DNA of 64,000 nucleotides, from NCBI RefSeq assembly GCF_001659685.2, contig NZ_LXYE02000012.1, positions 1 through 64,000 of the forward strand, read 5' to 3'. Of this stretch, positions 1 through 8,031 are shown piece after piece. Under the pieces are notes generated by a model that was not told the DNA's origin, did no database searches, and saw nothing but the letters and a program-made list of their open reading frames with translations. This stretch comes from Labilibacter marinus. Lineage in GTDB: Bacteria; Bacteroidota; Bacteroidia; Bacteroidales; Marinilabiliaceae. Every line of letters starts with the position of its first letter. The first letter of the stretch is position 1. The translations under genes and the position numbers were made by a program.

Positions 1-1
1 T

Positions 2-241
2 AGAGTCTGAATCTATACCATCTACATCAAATGATTCGTATATACTTGAATCAGAGACTCTTCTTATTCTAATGACGCCAGAAGCAAACTGGATATTTTG
101 ATCAAATAAAAGAACTAGTTGTTGGTTTATTAATACTCCTGCGATATTTCGATCAGGACTGTAATCGCTAATAGTTGGAGCTTGTCCCCAAACTGTAAGT
201 CCAACAATTAAAAAAATAGATAATGAAATTAACTTCTTCAT
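2..241 (-). CDS. Exported protein with bacterial Ig-like (SbsA/Big_5-type) domain, N-terminal fragment
   Basis: The reading frame opens with ATG at 241 and runs uncut off the left edge, so only about 80 residues are visible. It starts with a classic signal peptide (MKKLISLSIFLIVGLTVWGQ). A stretch follows that resembles the first strands of SbsA-type Ig-like domains: a YSPD segment, a LVLLFDQNI segment, then a strand around GVIRIRR. Such domains are common in large, often sorted, surface or secreted Bacteroidota proteins. The domain call is by eye on a short fragment; the function of the full protein cannot be seen. Confidence 0.6.
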   Translation of the reverse strand, partial: MKKLISLSIFLIVGLTVWGQAPTISDYSPDRNIAGVLINQQLVLLFDQNIQFASGVIRIRRVSDSSIYESFDVDGIDSDS

Positions 242-412
242 TTGACTAATATTTTGTTACCACAATTCCCCGAGTGGTATGATTAATTTATTAAAAATAG
301 ATTTCTTTTTTTAAGAAAAGTTGTTGTGAGATATAGCTTTAAAAATACGTTTTATTTTCAATATAAGATTCAAAATGTTTGTAAATGAATCAAATGCTTA
401 GATAAAACCTAG

Positions 413-1129
413 CTATTTTATTGATAGCTTGGCTAAATAGTCGTAATGAGGGCCATCTGCCACCTTTTCAAATTTAAAACCGTTTCTATCGGCATGGTGT
501 TTTAGTAGCTCATCGTCGATAAATAACCATTTAAATGATTTCCCTTTGATATCTTTATAGTTCATGCGATAAGTAATTTCGCCATAATAATCATCATTTA
601 AGTTGATTAATATACTACCGTCGTCATCCTCAAATAAATATCTGATGTCTGAGCTGTCTACTAGTAAGCATCCATCAGGGTTAAGTAGTGATTTTACTTT
701 CGCAAAGAATTTCTTTAAATTCCCTGTTTCTTGTGCAATGCCAATACCATTCATCAGCATAAGTATGGTATCGTATTTATTATCCTCGGGTAAATTATAG
801 AAATCGTCTTCAATAATATTTTTAACACCCCTTTGACGCATTACCGAACAGGCTGAGTTGCTTATTTCGTTGGCATATACTGTTTTATTGCTTTGTTGTA
901 GGCATAAAGCATGACTTCCTGCTCCTGCTCCTACATCAAGGATGTTTCCCTTACTCAGCGTTAGGGCTTTCTTTTCGAGTTCTGGCATTTCATTAAACGA
1001 CCTAAAAAGGTATTCAACAGGTAGAACATCATCTTCAACAATGTTTGATTGAACAATGATTTCTGCAGATTTATTGCCGTCCATATAATCTCGGCAAGCC
1101 GCTCCTAATGCGTCAGTTTCTAAATTCAA
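413..1129 (-). CDS. Class I SAM-dependent methyltransferase
   Basis: A 238-residue cytoplasmic protein with a Rossmann-type SAM fold. Motif I is LDVGAGAGSHA (about residues 64-74), followed by an acidic strand end (YANEIS) and a post-motif segment YDTILMLMNGIG. The substrate cannot be told from sequence. No ATG precedes the conserved-looking N-terminal segment DALGAACRDY; the frame begins with TTG at 1129, and the first ATG (1084) would remove that segment, so TTG is preferred. It stands alone, divergent from the dihydrouridine synthase gene. Confidence 0.8.
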   Translation of the reverse strand: MNLETDALGAACRDYMDGNKSAEIIVQSNIVEDDVLPVEYLFRSFNEMPELEKKALTLSKGNILDVGAGAGSHALCLQQSNKTVYANEISNSACSVMRQRGVKNIIEDDFYNLPEDNKYDTILMLMNGIGIAQETGNLKKFFAKVKSLLNPDGCLLVDSSDIRYLFEDDDGSILINLNDDYYGEITYRMNYKDIKGKSFKWLFIDDELLKHHADRNGFKFEKVADGPHYDYLAKLSIK

Positions 1130-1205
1130 TGTGATTAGTTTAATGATAATTGGCGAGCAAAAATACTAAATTCAATTTGTTATTACGTTGTTATGTAATA
1201 TTTTG

Positions 1206-1213
1206 TACATTTG
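1206..1213 (+). promoter_or_regulatory. Bacteroidota -7 promoter box (TACATTTG) for the dus gene
   Basis: TACATTTG matches the Bacteroidota consensus TAnnTTTG and lies about 50 bases before the TTG start of the downstream gene. A TTG at 1188-1190 could serve as the -33 element. The match is by eye. Confidence 0.5.
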
Positions 1214-1265
1214 TAATTCAAAATTCGCTAATTGGGAAATAGACTTAATTTTTTAAAAGCAGTTT

Positions 1266-2210
1266 TTGCGAATCTGCTTTTATTTTTTCTACGCTTTGGA
1301 TACATCTATTTACTTTGCTCCTTTACAAAGTTTTACCACTCTTCCATACTATCTAGCTTATCATAAATTTATTGGTGGGATTGATAAATATTTTACCCCA
1401 TTTTACCGTGTTGAAAAAAATGGTTGTTTTGAAATTGAAGACCAACTATTTTATCGCTTGGATATTCCAATTGTACCACAAGTGCTTACTAACGAAGGTG
1501 AGGAGTTAGTAGATTTTGCCAAGCTGATATATGAAAGAGGTTTTGATGAAATTAATTTAAACCTTGGCTGTCCGTTTCCGATGGTAGTTAATAGGCAGTT
1601 AGGTTCGGGGCTGTTGCCTTATCCCGAAAGGATACGAAGGATGTTGTCTATTTATTTTGAAGCAGGTTTGCCACTAAAATTATCAGTAAAGCTGCGTCTT
1701 GGATTATTGGAGAGAAGCGAGTTTATAGCTGTGCTTGAAGTGTTAAAAGAATTTCCGTTAGAGGAAGTGATTATGCATTCGCGTTTAGGTAAGCAAAAAT
1801 ATAAAGGAACGCCAGATTGGGATGCTTTTGAAGAAATAAATAAAGACTATTCGTTGGTTGGAAATGGAGATATAACTTCTTTTGCTGTATTGGATGATTT
1901 AAAACTTCGTTTTCCGGAAGTGAGTGCCTGGATGATTGGGCGGGGACTTTTAATAAATCCGTGTATGTTAATACCAGAGTTAGATTGGAAAGATACCATA
2001 CAAAAGCTTCATGAAGAATTTTTAACTCAGCTGCAGGAGTTTGGTTTTAGTGATCATCAAATTCTTAATCAACTAAAATGTTTTTGGGAGTACCCATCGC
2101 AGTTTTTAGATGGAGGACAGCGTATTTATCGTAAAATGAGAAGAGTAGGGGATTATCAAAAATACCTAGATTTTAAAAGTAACTTGTTAAGGTTAGAAAC
2201 TATTGGCTAA
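1266..2210 (+). CDS. dus: tRNA-dihydrouridine synthase (Dus family)
   Basis: Reduces uridine to dihydrouridine in tRNA D-loops using FMN. The TIM-barrel opening (YFAPLQSFTT), the NLGCP motif with the probable catalytic Cys near residue 102, the HSRLGKQKYKG substrate/FMN segment and the late GNGD and MIGRGLL phosphate-binding loops are all present in family order. The length (314 residues) is normal to slightly short. There is no ATG at the N-terminus: the frame starts with TTG at 1266, and a second TTG at 1296 would give a start (MDTSIYFAPLQ) closer to other family members. The 3' end overlaps the convergent PfkB gene by 11 bases. Confidence 0.9.
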   Translation: MRICFYFFYALDTSIYFAPLQSFTTLPYYLAYHKFIGGIDKYFTPFYRVEKNGCFEIEDQLFYRLDIPIVPQVLTNEGEELVDFAKLIYERGFDEINLNLGCPFPMVVNRQLGSGLLPYPERIRRMLSIYFEAGLPLKLSVKLRLGLLERSEFIAVLEVLKEFPLEEVIMHSRLGKQKYKGTPDWDAFEEINKDYSLVGNGDITSFAVLDDLKLRFPEVSAWMIGRGLLINPCMLIPELDWKDTIQKLHEEFLTQLQEFGFSDHQILNQLKCFWEYPSQFLDGGQRIYRKMRRVGDYQKYLDFKSNLLRLETIG

Positions 2211-3114
2211 GGGTGAATCCTTCGTTAATGTAATTATCCATGCTCATACAAACATCTGTTGCTAGTTGAATTCCACAATCAGCCAATTGATTCCACTGAT
2301 TTTCGTTTAAACCAGCTAGACTTTGTTTGTTTAAACATAGCTTAAGTAAACCATGAATAATTCCCGCGTTAAAGTTATCGCCAGCACCTATTGTACTTAT
2401 GGTTTTGATGGTTGGAACGGAATAATGATTAGCGAAATTATTGGAATGGATATAAACTCCTTTAGCATTAGCTGAGTAGATTAAATTAGTGCAATAAGGA
2501 TTAACCTTAGCATAGCTATCTTCACTATTGCTGGTGTTGAAAATATTACAGAGATCTTCGTTGCTGGCTCTTACTATGTCGGCCAACTCCATATTTTCTT
2601 TTATAAATTCTAAGGTTTCGGAAGGATTATTCTTATTGGCTTTTCTAATGTTTGGGTCGTAAATGATAGTGCAACCGCATTTTTTAGCGTGCTCAGCAAT
2701 TTTAACTACTTGCCTACGAATTACAGGTGATACAGCGTAAGAAGAACCAAAAAGAAAAATGTCACCTTCTTCAAATTCTGGTAAAGGAAGTGTTAATCTC
2801 TCTTCGGGATAGTTTTTATAAAAATCGTACTCGGCGTCGTTTTGGGCATTTAAAAAAGCCATGGCCAAAGCACTCTGACCATGGTTATATCTTTGTAAGT
2901 AAGAACTGTTAATGTTATTTTGGTTCAGGAAATCAACTATAATATCGCCAACTTTATCATGGCCTAGTTCACTGATAAAACAGCACTGGTGACCCAATCG
3001 AGCTAAGGAAACCATGGCATTTAAAACCGAACCTCCTGCTTTTGCAGATACTGGTTGCCCGTTCTTAAAAATGATATCAAAAACGGTCTCCCCTAAACCA
3101 AAAACTCTTCTCAT
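2200..3114 (-). CDS. PfkB-family carbohydrate kinase (fructokinase-like)
   Basis: Ribokinase-fold sugar kinase of 304 residues. The N-terminal substrate loop AGGSVLNAMVSLARLG (about 26-41) and the C-terminal anion-hole/catalytic motif TIGAGDNFNAG, with the catalytic Asp near residue 246, are both intact. Family members phosphorylate fructose or related sugars with ATP; the exact sugar is not readable. It is the last gene of a minus-strand run (5108 down to 2200), two bases after the isochorismatase-like gene, so the two are almost certainly cotranscribed. Confidence 0.87.
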   Translation of the reverse strand: MRRVFGLGETVFDIIFKNGQPVSAKAGGSVLNAMVSLARLGHQCCFISELGHDKVGDIIVDFLNQNNINSSYLQRYNHGQSALAMAFLNAQNDAEYDFYKNYPEERLTLPLPEFEEGDIFLFGSSYAVSPVIRRQVVKIAEHAKKCGCTIIYDPNIRKANKNNPSETLEFIKENMELADIVRASNEDLCNIFNTSNSEDSYAKVNPYCTNLIYSANAKGVYIHSNNFANHYSVPTIKTISTIGAGDNFNAGIIHGLLKLCLNKQSLAGLNENQWNQLADCGIQLATDVCMSMDNYINEGFTLSQ

Positions 3115-3116
3115 CT

Positions 3117-3659
3117 CTATTTTACAAGTTTAGAAATAGCTTTAAAAGTATCGCTACCTGCAAAACGACAAAGTTCGAATAGAATAGATTCGTAGCTTGT
3201 AACAATAATGCCTTCTTGTAATAAACGATTGATAGCTATTCTTTTGTTTTCAGGGTTTCTTGAGCCCACACAATCTTCAATAACAATAGGTCGGTAACCT
3301 TCAGTTTTTAAATCGATAGCAGTTTGCATTAAGCAGATGTGCGCTTCAATACCAAATAAGATGGCCGTTTTATAACCTTCTTCTTCAAACTTGTGCATAA
3401 AAGGCTCATCATCGCAGCAGCTAAAAGCAGTTTTTTCAAAAGCAGGACAATCCGCTACTTTTTCGGCTACTCCTGGAATGGTTTCTCCCAGACCTTTTTT
3501 GTACTGCTCGGTAACCAACATAGGTACACCAAGAGCTTTTAGTCCTTCCACTAAAATCTCAATGTTCTTTTTTAGTTGCTCGTGTTCGTGAATGTGTGGG
3601 AATAATCTTTCTTGAATATCTACCACAAGTCCTACTGTGTTGTCTTTAAGGATTCGCAT
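3117..3659 (-). CDS. Isochorismatase-family cysteine hydrolase
   Basis: A 180-residue hydrolase of the isochorismatase-like fold. The expected triad is visible: Asp14 in VVDIQE, Lys76 in FEKTAFS and Cys109 in EAHICLMQTA, the last preceded by the usual cis-peptide region. Isochorismatase itself is unlikely without other siderophore or menaquinone genes nearby; the short form resembles the YcaC-type of unassigned amidases. Its start lies 22 bases after the MBL gene, and the PfkB gene follows two bases later. Confidence 0.87.
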   Translation of the reverse strand: MRILKDNTVGLVVDIQERLFPHIHEHEQLKKNIEILVEGLKALGVPMLVTEQYKKGLGETIPGVAEKVADCPAFEKTAFSCCDDEPFMHKFEEEGYKTAILFGIEAHICLMQTAIDLKTEGYRPIVIEDCVGSRNPENKRIAINRLLQEGIIVTSYESILFELCRFAGSDTFKAISKLVK

Positions 3660-3681
3660 TGTATATTTGTCTATGGTTATT

Positions 3682-4443
3682 TTATTCTATGTTAATTACC
3701 TCGGTTGCATCATATCTCGAGGTTAATCTTATATCGTATTTATCGGATAAATGTTTAAAAGCATTCATCGCAATGTCGCCTCGGTTATTATCTTCCGAAA
3801 TATGTGACAAAAATATCATTTTTAAATTCTCGGAGGCATGATTTTCTATGACTTCTACTGCTTGTTTGTTCGATAAATGACCATATTCTCCAGAAACTCT
3901 TCGTTTTAAGTAATCAGGATATCTACCCGCAGCAAGTAAATCATCATCATAATTCGATTCTAAAAATAGATAATCACATTGGTTAATTTCATTATTCACT
4001 CTTTCGCAGGTTTCGCCAATATCCGTAAAAACACCAATATTATAATTGCCTGCTTCCACCCTAAAACTGCATGGCTCTTCAGCATCATGTTTCTTTAAAA
4101 ACGAATGCACCGTAATTGAGCCCACAGTAATCTTTTGTCCAGGTTCAAAGGTGTTTACATACGTAGGTTGCATGGTGTAATGACCACGTCTTAAAGTCTT
4201 TTCAGAAAGAAAAAAAGGAATATTCAGCTTTTGACTGAGTATTTTGGCTCCCTGATAATGGTCACGATGCTCGTGTGTAATAAAACCAGCCTTTAGTTTT
4301 AGAGGGTCTAAACCTCTGGCTTTCATTCTTTCAATAATCTTGCGTCTGCTTATTCCCGCATCAATAATAATAGCTTCTTCCTCGTTGCCAATGTAGTAGC
4401 AGTTTCCGTTACTCCCCGAAGCTAACGCACATATTTGAATCAT
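3682..4443 (-). CDS. MBL-fold metallo-hydrolase (YycJ/WalJ-like)
   Basis: A 253-residue metallo-beta-lactamase-fold hydrolase. It opens with SGSNGNCYYIG, typical of the YycJ-like branch, and carries the metal motif THEHRDH (His57, His59, Asp61, His62), a later metal-ligand Asp segment (FTDIGET) and a C-terminal LSHIS. The branch includes exonuclease-like and cyclic-phosphodiesterase enzymes; the substrate here is unknown. It starts five bases after the B3/4 gene, within the same operon. Confidence 0.85.
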   Translation of the reverse strand: MIQICALASGSNGNCYYIGNEEEAIIIDAGISRRKIIERMKARGLDPLKLKAGFITHEHRDHYQGAKILSQKLNIPFFLSEKTLRRGHYTMQPTYVNTFEPGQKITVGSITVHSFLKKHDAEEPCSFRVEAGNYNIGVFTDIGETCERVNNEINQCDYLFLESNYDDDLLAAGRYPDYLKRRVSGEYGHLSNKQAVEVIENHASENLKMIFLSHISEDNNRGDIAMNAFKHLSDKYDIRLTSRYDATEVINIE

Positions 4444-4448
4444 AAAAA

Positions 4449-5108
4449 TTAAATATAGTAGGTATTAATATTTGTAGCCTTGCTGTGTGTGGTTAAAAGC
4501 TCAACTGTTTCGTTGAGTGCATTTTCTAATTCACTATCTCCATCAAAGCTCATTAATATATATAGTATATCTGTTGTTTTTTCGGTAATCATAGTTCTTG
4601 TAGAGTCACTGGTAGGTGTTCCAAAAGCACCATTCTCATCCCTGAATACTGGCAGTACTTCTATGTTTACGGCTCCTCTGCCAATGCCTTCGTACGGTTC
4701 GTCCGTTTTACCTATGCCAAGGCAAATATCTCCATCAATCAAATGTGCATCATACCCACAAATTGATAAGCCTGTTTTTATAGATATATAATTCAGTACA
4801 TCTACCGCATTTGATATTTGGTATAAACCTTTGCCATTTGCAATTCTTCGCATCAGCGATTCTGCTGCAGGACGATACCTATTGGGGTCTTTACCTAAGG
4901 CTCTGTAGGCATCTTTAGTTGCTTTTACTGTGCTAGTTTGTCTAATTGTTTCTGGAGTTAATGCTACTTGAATTTGTTCAAGCTGTTTATTCATCCATTG
5001 GTTTAGTTCATCAGAGCTTGGTTCAATGCTTACCGATGCTTCAATACATCCTAATTTAATCTGGGGTAATACCTTTTTAATTTCAGATGCGATAGAAATT
5101 GTTGCCAT
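4449..5108 (-). CDS. B3/4 domain protein (Phe-tRNA synthetase editing-domain-like)
   Basis: A soluble stand-alone B3/4 domain related to the aminoacyl-tRNA editing module of PheRS beta. Characteristic segments are LGKDPNRYRPAAESLMRR, a mid-domain GYDAHLIDGDICLGIG and the C-terminal FGTPTSDSTRT. Such proteins may hydrolyse mischarged tRNA or bind amino acids, but this is inferred from the family. I chose ATG at 5108 over the upstream in-frame TTG at 5138 because that TTG lies inside a TACCTTTG promoter box (5136-5143); the protein is then 219 residues. First gene of the four-gene operon ending at 2200. Confidence 0.8.
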   Translation of the reverse strand: MATISIASEIKKVLPQIKLGCIEASVSIEPSSDELNQWMNKQLEQIQVALTPETIRQTSTVKATKDAYRALGKDPNRYRPAAESLMRRIANGKGLYQISNAVDVLNYISIKTGLSICGYDAHLIDGDICLGIGKTDEPYEGIGRGAVNIEVLPVFRDENGAFGTPTSDSTRTMITEKTTDILYILMSFDGDSELENALNETVELLTTHSKATNINTYYI

Positions 5109-5135
5109 ATAATGGATTTTTACAGATTCGAAAGG

Positions 5136-5143
5136 CAAAGGTA
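5136..5143 (-). promoter_or_regulatory. -7 promoter box (TACCTTTG) of the B3/4-MBL-isochorismatase-pfkB operon
   Basis: Read on the minus strand, TACCTTTG fits TAnnTTTG. It is 27 bases before the ATG at 5108, so the leader would be about 20 bases. It also rules out the longer TTG start for the B3/4 gene. Confidence 0.6.
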
Positions 5144-5291
5144 AATATTTATCGTTCGCCTTAAAATAAGTAAAGCAGTAATGATGTGTATTATTCTTGT
5201 TTTAGTGTTTTTTTAGTTTCTTTTGTTGAAACTAATATTCGAAACTTTTTGCCCGAGTTTAGAAATTAAACAATGCTATATTTTTATTGAT

Positions 5292-5978
5292 ATGAGTAAT
5301 ACTGTTATTCCGAAAGATTTAAAGTGTGTGATTTTTGATATGGATGGAGTTTTATACGATTCCATGAAAAACCATGAAGCAACTTGGGTAGGATGTTTTA
5401 AGGCGGAGGGAATTGATTTTCCAGCTTACGATGCTTATATGTACGAGGGAAGGCCAGGACATGAAACCATTGGTTGTGTTTTTAAAGAGCACCTAAATAG
5501 AGAAGCCACGCAAGAAGATAAGGAGCGTGTGTATAACGAAAAAGTACGATTAATGGGAATGGCTTCTGAGGCTGAAATGATGCCTATGATGAAGGAGCTG
5601 ATTGATTTATTTAAGCAACAAGGAAAAGAGGTTTGGGTAGTGACAGGTTCGAAACAACCCACACTTTTAGACCGCCTGAATGGTGACTTTGGTATTGACT
5701 TAAATCAAATTATTAGTGCCAAAGATGTGGTTAAAGGAAAGCCAGATCCAGAGCCTTACCTAAAAGCTGTGGCAGGTTGTGGTTTTGATGCTAAACAATG
5801 TTTGGTAGTTGAAAATGCTCCTTTGGGAGTGCGTTCTGCAAAAGCAGCAGGAATAACTACGATTGCCGTAAATACAGGTATTCTGGAAGATGAGATATTG
5901 GCAAAAGAAGGGGCGGATATTGTATTGCCAGATACAAAAAGTTTGTATCCTTATGTAGAGGGTTATTTTAGAAGCTAG
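5292..5978 (+). CDS. HAD-superfamily hydrolase (beta-phosphoglucomutase-like phosphatase)
   Basis: Cytoplasmic phosphatase or phosphomutase with all four HAD motifs: DMDGVLYDS (nucleophile Asp16, general acid Asp18 from this start), VVTGSK (motif II), KGKPDPEPY (motif III Lys) and VVENAPLGVRSAKAAG (motif IV). A helical cap of the beta-phosphoglucomutase subclass sits between motifs I and II. The frame extends upstream to a TTG at 5223, but the extra residues are not typical of the family, so ATG at 5292 (228 residues) is preferred. It stands alone and ends in a strong terminator. Confidence 0.85.
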   Translation: MSNTVIPKDLKCVIFDMDGVLYDSMKNHEATWVGCFKAEGIDFPAYDAYMYEGRPGHETIGCVFKEHLNREATQEDKERVYNEKVRLMGMASEAEMMPMMKELIDLFKQQGKEVWVVTGSKQPTLLDRLNGDFGIDLNQIISAKDVVKGKPDPEPYLKAVAGCGFDAKQCLVVENAPLGVRSAKAAGITTIAVNTGILEDEILAKEGADIVLPDTKSLYPYVEGYFRS

Positions 5979-5999
5979 TAGGAAATATTTAAAATATTG

Positions 6000-6030
6000 A
6001 AGGATGCCTCCAACCGAGTCATCCTTTTTT
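6000..6030 (+). terminator. Rho-independent terminator after the HAD gene
   Basis: AAGGATG (6000-6006) pairs with CATCCTT (6020-6026) around a 13-base loop and runs into six Ts. Because the yjbQ stop is at 6029 on the other strand, it may serve both genes. Confidence 0.75.
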
Positions 6031-6436
6031 ATGAATAGATGGTAGCCACAAGATTGCGATGACCACCAAAATTACGAAACTCACAAAAGTAAATGCCTTG
6101 CCAGGTTCCTAGGTTTAGCTCACCATTGGTAATTGGAATACTTAACGAACAGCCAATAAGACTCGATTTTACGTGAGAAGGCATATCATCACTTCCTTCT
6201 AAAGTGTGGGTATATTCAGGAAGATTCTCAGGGACTGCATTATTCATGATGGTTTCAAAATCGACACGTACCGACGGATCCGCATTTTCATTAATGGTTA
6301 AACCAGCCGAAGTATGCTGCAAAAACAAGTTGAGTAAACCTGTTTCGGGCAAGTTAAGATTAGATTCAATAAAGCTGGTTATTAAATGAAAACCTCTGCG
6401 GAATTCAGGTAAGCGTAATAGTTTTTGTTGCACCAT
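6029..6436 (-). CDS. yjbQ: YjbQ family protein (UPF0047; secondary thiamine-phosphate synthase activity)
   Basis: A 135-residue protein with the hallmark segments of the YjbQ family: HTSAGLTINENADPSVR, the metal-site loop DDMPSHVK and the C-terminal LGTWQGIYFCEFR. Family members have been linked to weak thiamine phosphate synthase activity, but their main role is unsettled. It is the last of three minus-strand genes (2-hydroxyacid dehydrogenase, phosphatase-like protein, yjbQ), 31 bases after the previous one. Confidence 0.9.
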   Translation of the reverse strand: MVQQKLLRLPEFRRGFHLITSFIESNLNLPETGLLNLFLQHTSAGLTINENADPSVRVDFETIMNNAVPENLPEYTHTLEGSDDMPSHVKSSLIGCSLSIPITNGELNLGTWQGIYFCEFRNFGGHRNLVATIYS

Positions 6437-6467
6437 GAATTTTGTTTTATGCAGCTAAAAGTAACAA

Positions 6468-6893
6468 TTATTGCAAGATGTTAAAATTCTTCATGGCAAA
6501 TTCCATGGCATAATCTTCAATTTCGTTGCACACCTCTCTGTACGACAACAATCTCTCTTTATCTGTTCCTTCCGCTAAACCAGGGTTTTTAAAAGGATGA
6601 CAAATAACTTTTTGAGGTTCGTGACTTAAAATAATTTCCTCCGGCGAAGAACTATCAGCAATAATTACAAATTCAAAAATATCATGGGTAAATTCTGTGA
6701 TGCTTTTCGACTTGCTTTTATTAATATCAATCACCGATTCAATCATAGCTTTTTGTGCCAACATTTGTATCGGTTCTATGTGAGTTCCTGCACTTACTAC
6801 TTCTGCTTTTCCTTTTAGGTAGTAACTTAACCAGCCTTCAAGCATTTGCGAGCGGGCCGAATTCTTTGCGGTGAAGACTAATATTTTTTTCAT
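6468..6893 (-). CDS. Low-molecular-weight phosphatase/ArsC-like protein lacking the catalytic Cys
   Basis: The 141 residues follow the LMW tyrosine phosphatase/thioredoxin-type arsenate reductase fold. The phosphate-binding loop reads FTAKNSARSQM where active members read CxxNSxRS. The codon at residue 8 is ACC (Thr) in place of the nucleophilic Cys, while the loop Arg14 and Ser15 are kept. The C-terminal half (NPGLAEGTDKERLLSYREV) matches the ArsC-type ending. As written it cannot use the standard thiol chemistry and may be a phosphate- or arsenate-binding or regulatory relative. It sits 54 bases after the dehydrogenase gene. Confidence 0.75.
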   Translation of the reverse strand: MKKILVFTAKNSARSQMLEGWLSYYLKGKAEVVSAGTHIEPIQMLAQKAMIESVIDINKSKSKSITEFTHDIFEFVIIADSSSPEEIILSHEPQKVICHPFKNPGLAEGTDKERLLSYREVCNEIEDYAMEFAMKNFNILQ

Positions 6894-6947
6894 ATCGAGC
6901 TAATATTTAAATGTAACCTAGGTTTTTAATTGAATGTAAAATTAAAG

Positions 6948-7904
6948 TTAGGCATTTACAACGCATTCAACCAATTCTCCTGCAAAGAATTTTTTAATAT
7001 TATCACTCACTTGCATACTCATTTCTTCTCGAGTTTCCATTGTAGCAGTTCCTACATGAGGTGTGGCTACCACATTATCTAAGGCTAATAGAGCTTCTGG
7101 TATATGCGGTTCGTTTTCGTAAACATCTAGTCCAGCCCCAGCAATTTTACTTGCTTTAAGTGCGCTAATTAAGTCGTTTTCGTTAATTACATTCCCCCTT
7201 GCGGTGTTTATAATAAAAGCGCTAGATTTCATTAATTCCAATTCATCATGACTGATCAAGTGTTTGGTTTCTGCAGTTAAAGGCGTATTTAAGGACACTA
7301 CGTCAGCAGTTTTAAGTAAATCCTTAAAAGGAATTTTGCTTGCTTGGTATTGTGTTTCAATTTCCGATGACAGAGGTCTGCGATTGTGATATATTATTTT
7401 CATGTTAAAGGCTAGGGCGCGTCGAGCCAAGGCTTGGCCAATGGCACCCATGCCAATAATGCCAAGTGTTTTACCGGTGAGCGTAGTACTTAGGTTCTTC
7501 ATTACACCTACACTTACTCCTTCGGCTGTTCTTAATTTATTATTTAACGAACCTATTTTTCGAGCTGCAGCAATCATCAGGCCCATGGCTAATTCGGCAG
7601 TAGGTTCGGTAACAGGGTTTGGCGTGTTGGTAACCACAATTCCTTTTTCTGAGGCGTAGTTAATATCCACATTATCGTAACCCACCCCAAAGTTGGCAAT
7701 AATTTTAAGTTGAGGAGCGCGGTCTATAACTTCCTTACTTAAGGCGTGACCAAAAACAGATACAATAGCATCGGTATTACCAATGTGTTCGTTAATTTCT
7801 TCTTCACTTATTTTATCACCTTTCGGAAAAATAACCTCATAATCACCTCCAAGTTCATCAAAGCCAGTGCTTGGGATTTTATATGTTACCAGAATTTTCT
7901 TCAT
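6948..7904 (-). CDS. D-isomer-specific 2-hydroxyacid dehydrogenase
   Basis: NAD(P)-dependent dehydrogenase of 318 residues, close to glyoxylate/hydroxypyruvate reductases and phosphoglycerate dehydrogenase without its regulatory domain. The dinucleotide fold GIIGMGAIGQALARRA (about 147-162), the catalytic Arg in NTARGNVIN, the Glu in DVYENEP and the His in ATPHVGTAT are all in place. Substrate is not determinable. It heads a minus-strand group with the phosphatase-like protein and yjbQ. Confidence 0.88.
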   Translation of the reverse strand: MKKILVTYKIPSTGFDELGGDYEVIFPKGDKISEEEINEHIGNTDAIVSVFGHALSKEVIDRAPQLKIIANFGVGYDNVDINYASEKGIVVTNTPNPVTEPTAELAMGLMIAAARKIGSLNNKLRTAEGVSVGVMKNLSTTLTGKTLGIIGMGAIGQALARRALAFNMKIIYHNRRPLSSEIETQYQASKIPFKDLLKTADVVSLNTPLTAETKHLISHDELELMKSSAFIINTARGNVINENDLISALKASKIAGAGLDVYENEPHIPEALLALDNVVATPHVGTATMETREEMSMQVSDNIKKFFAGELVECVVNA

Positions 7905-7977
7905 AACTAAATGTGTAATAAAAAAGTAAATCTATCGTTTTTATAATGATTTAGAAAGGATAATTGTATCAGTTGCT

Positions 7978-7985
7978 TACTTTTG
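7978..7985 (+). promoter_or_regulatory. -7 promoter box (TACTTTTG) for the TonB-dependent receptor
   Basis: TACTTTTG fits TAnnTTTG exactly and lies 47 bases before the ATG at 8032. A good -33 element is not obvious. Confidence 0.55.
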
Positions 7986-8031
7986 TCCTAGAACTATTAT
8001 ATTTAAATCTAGCTGGTAACAATTCTAATAT

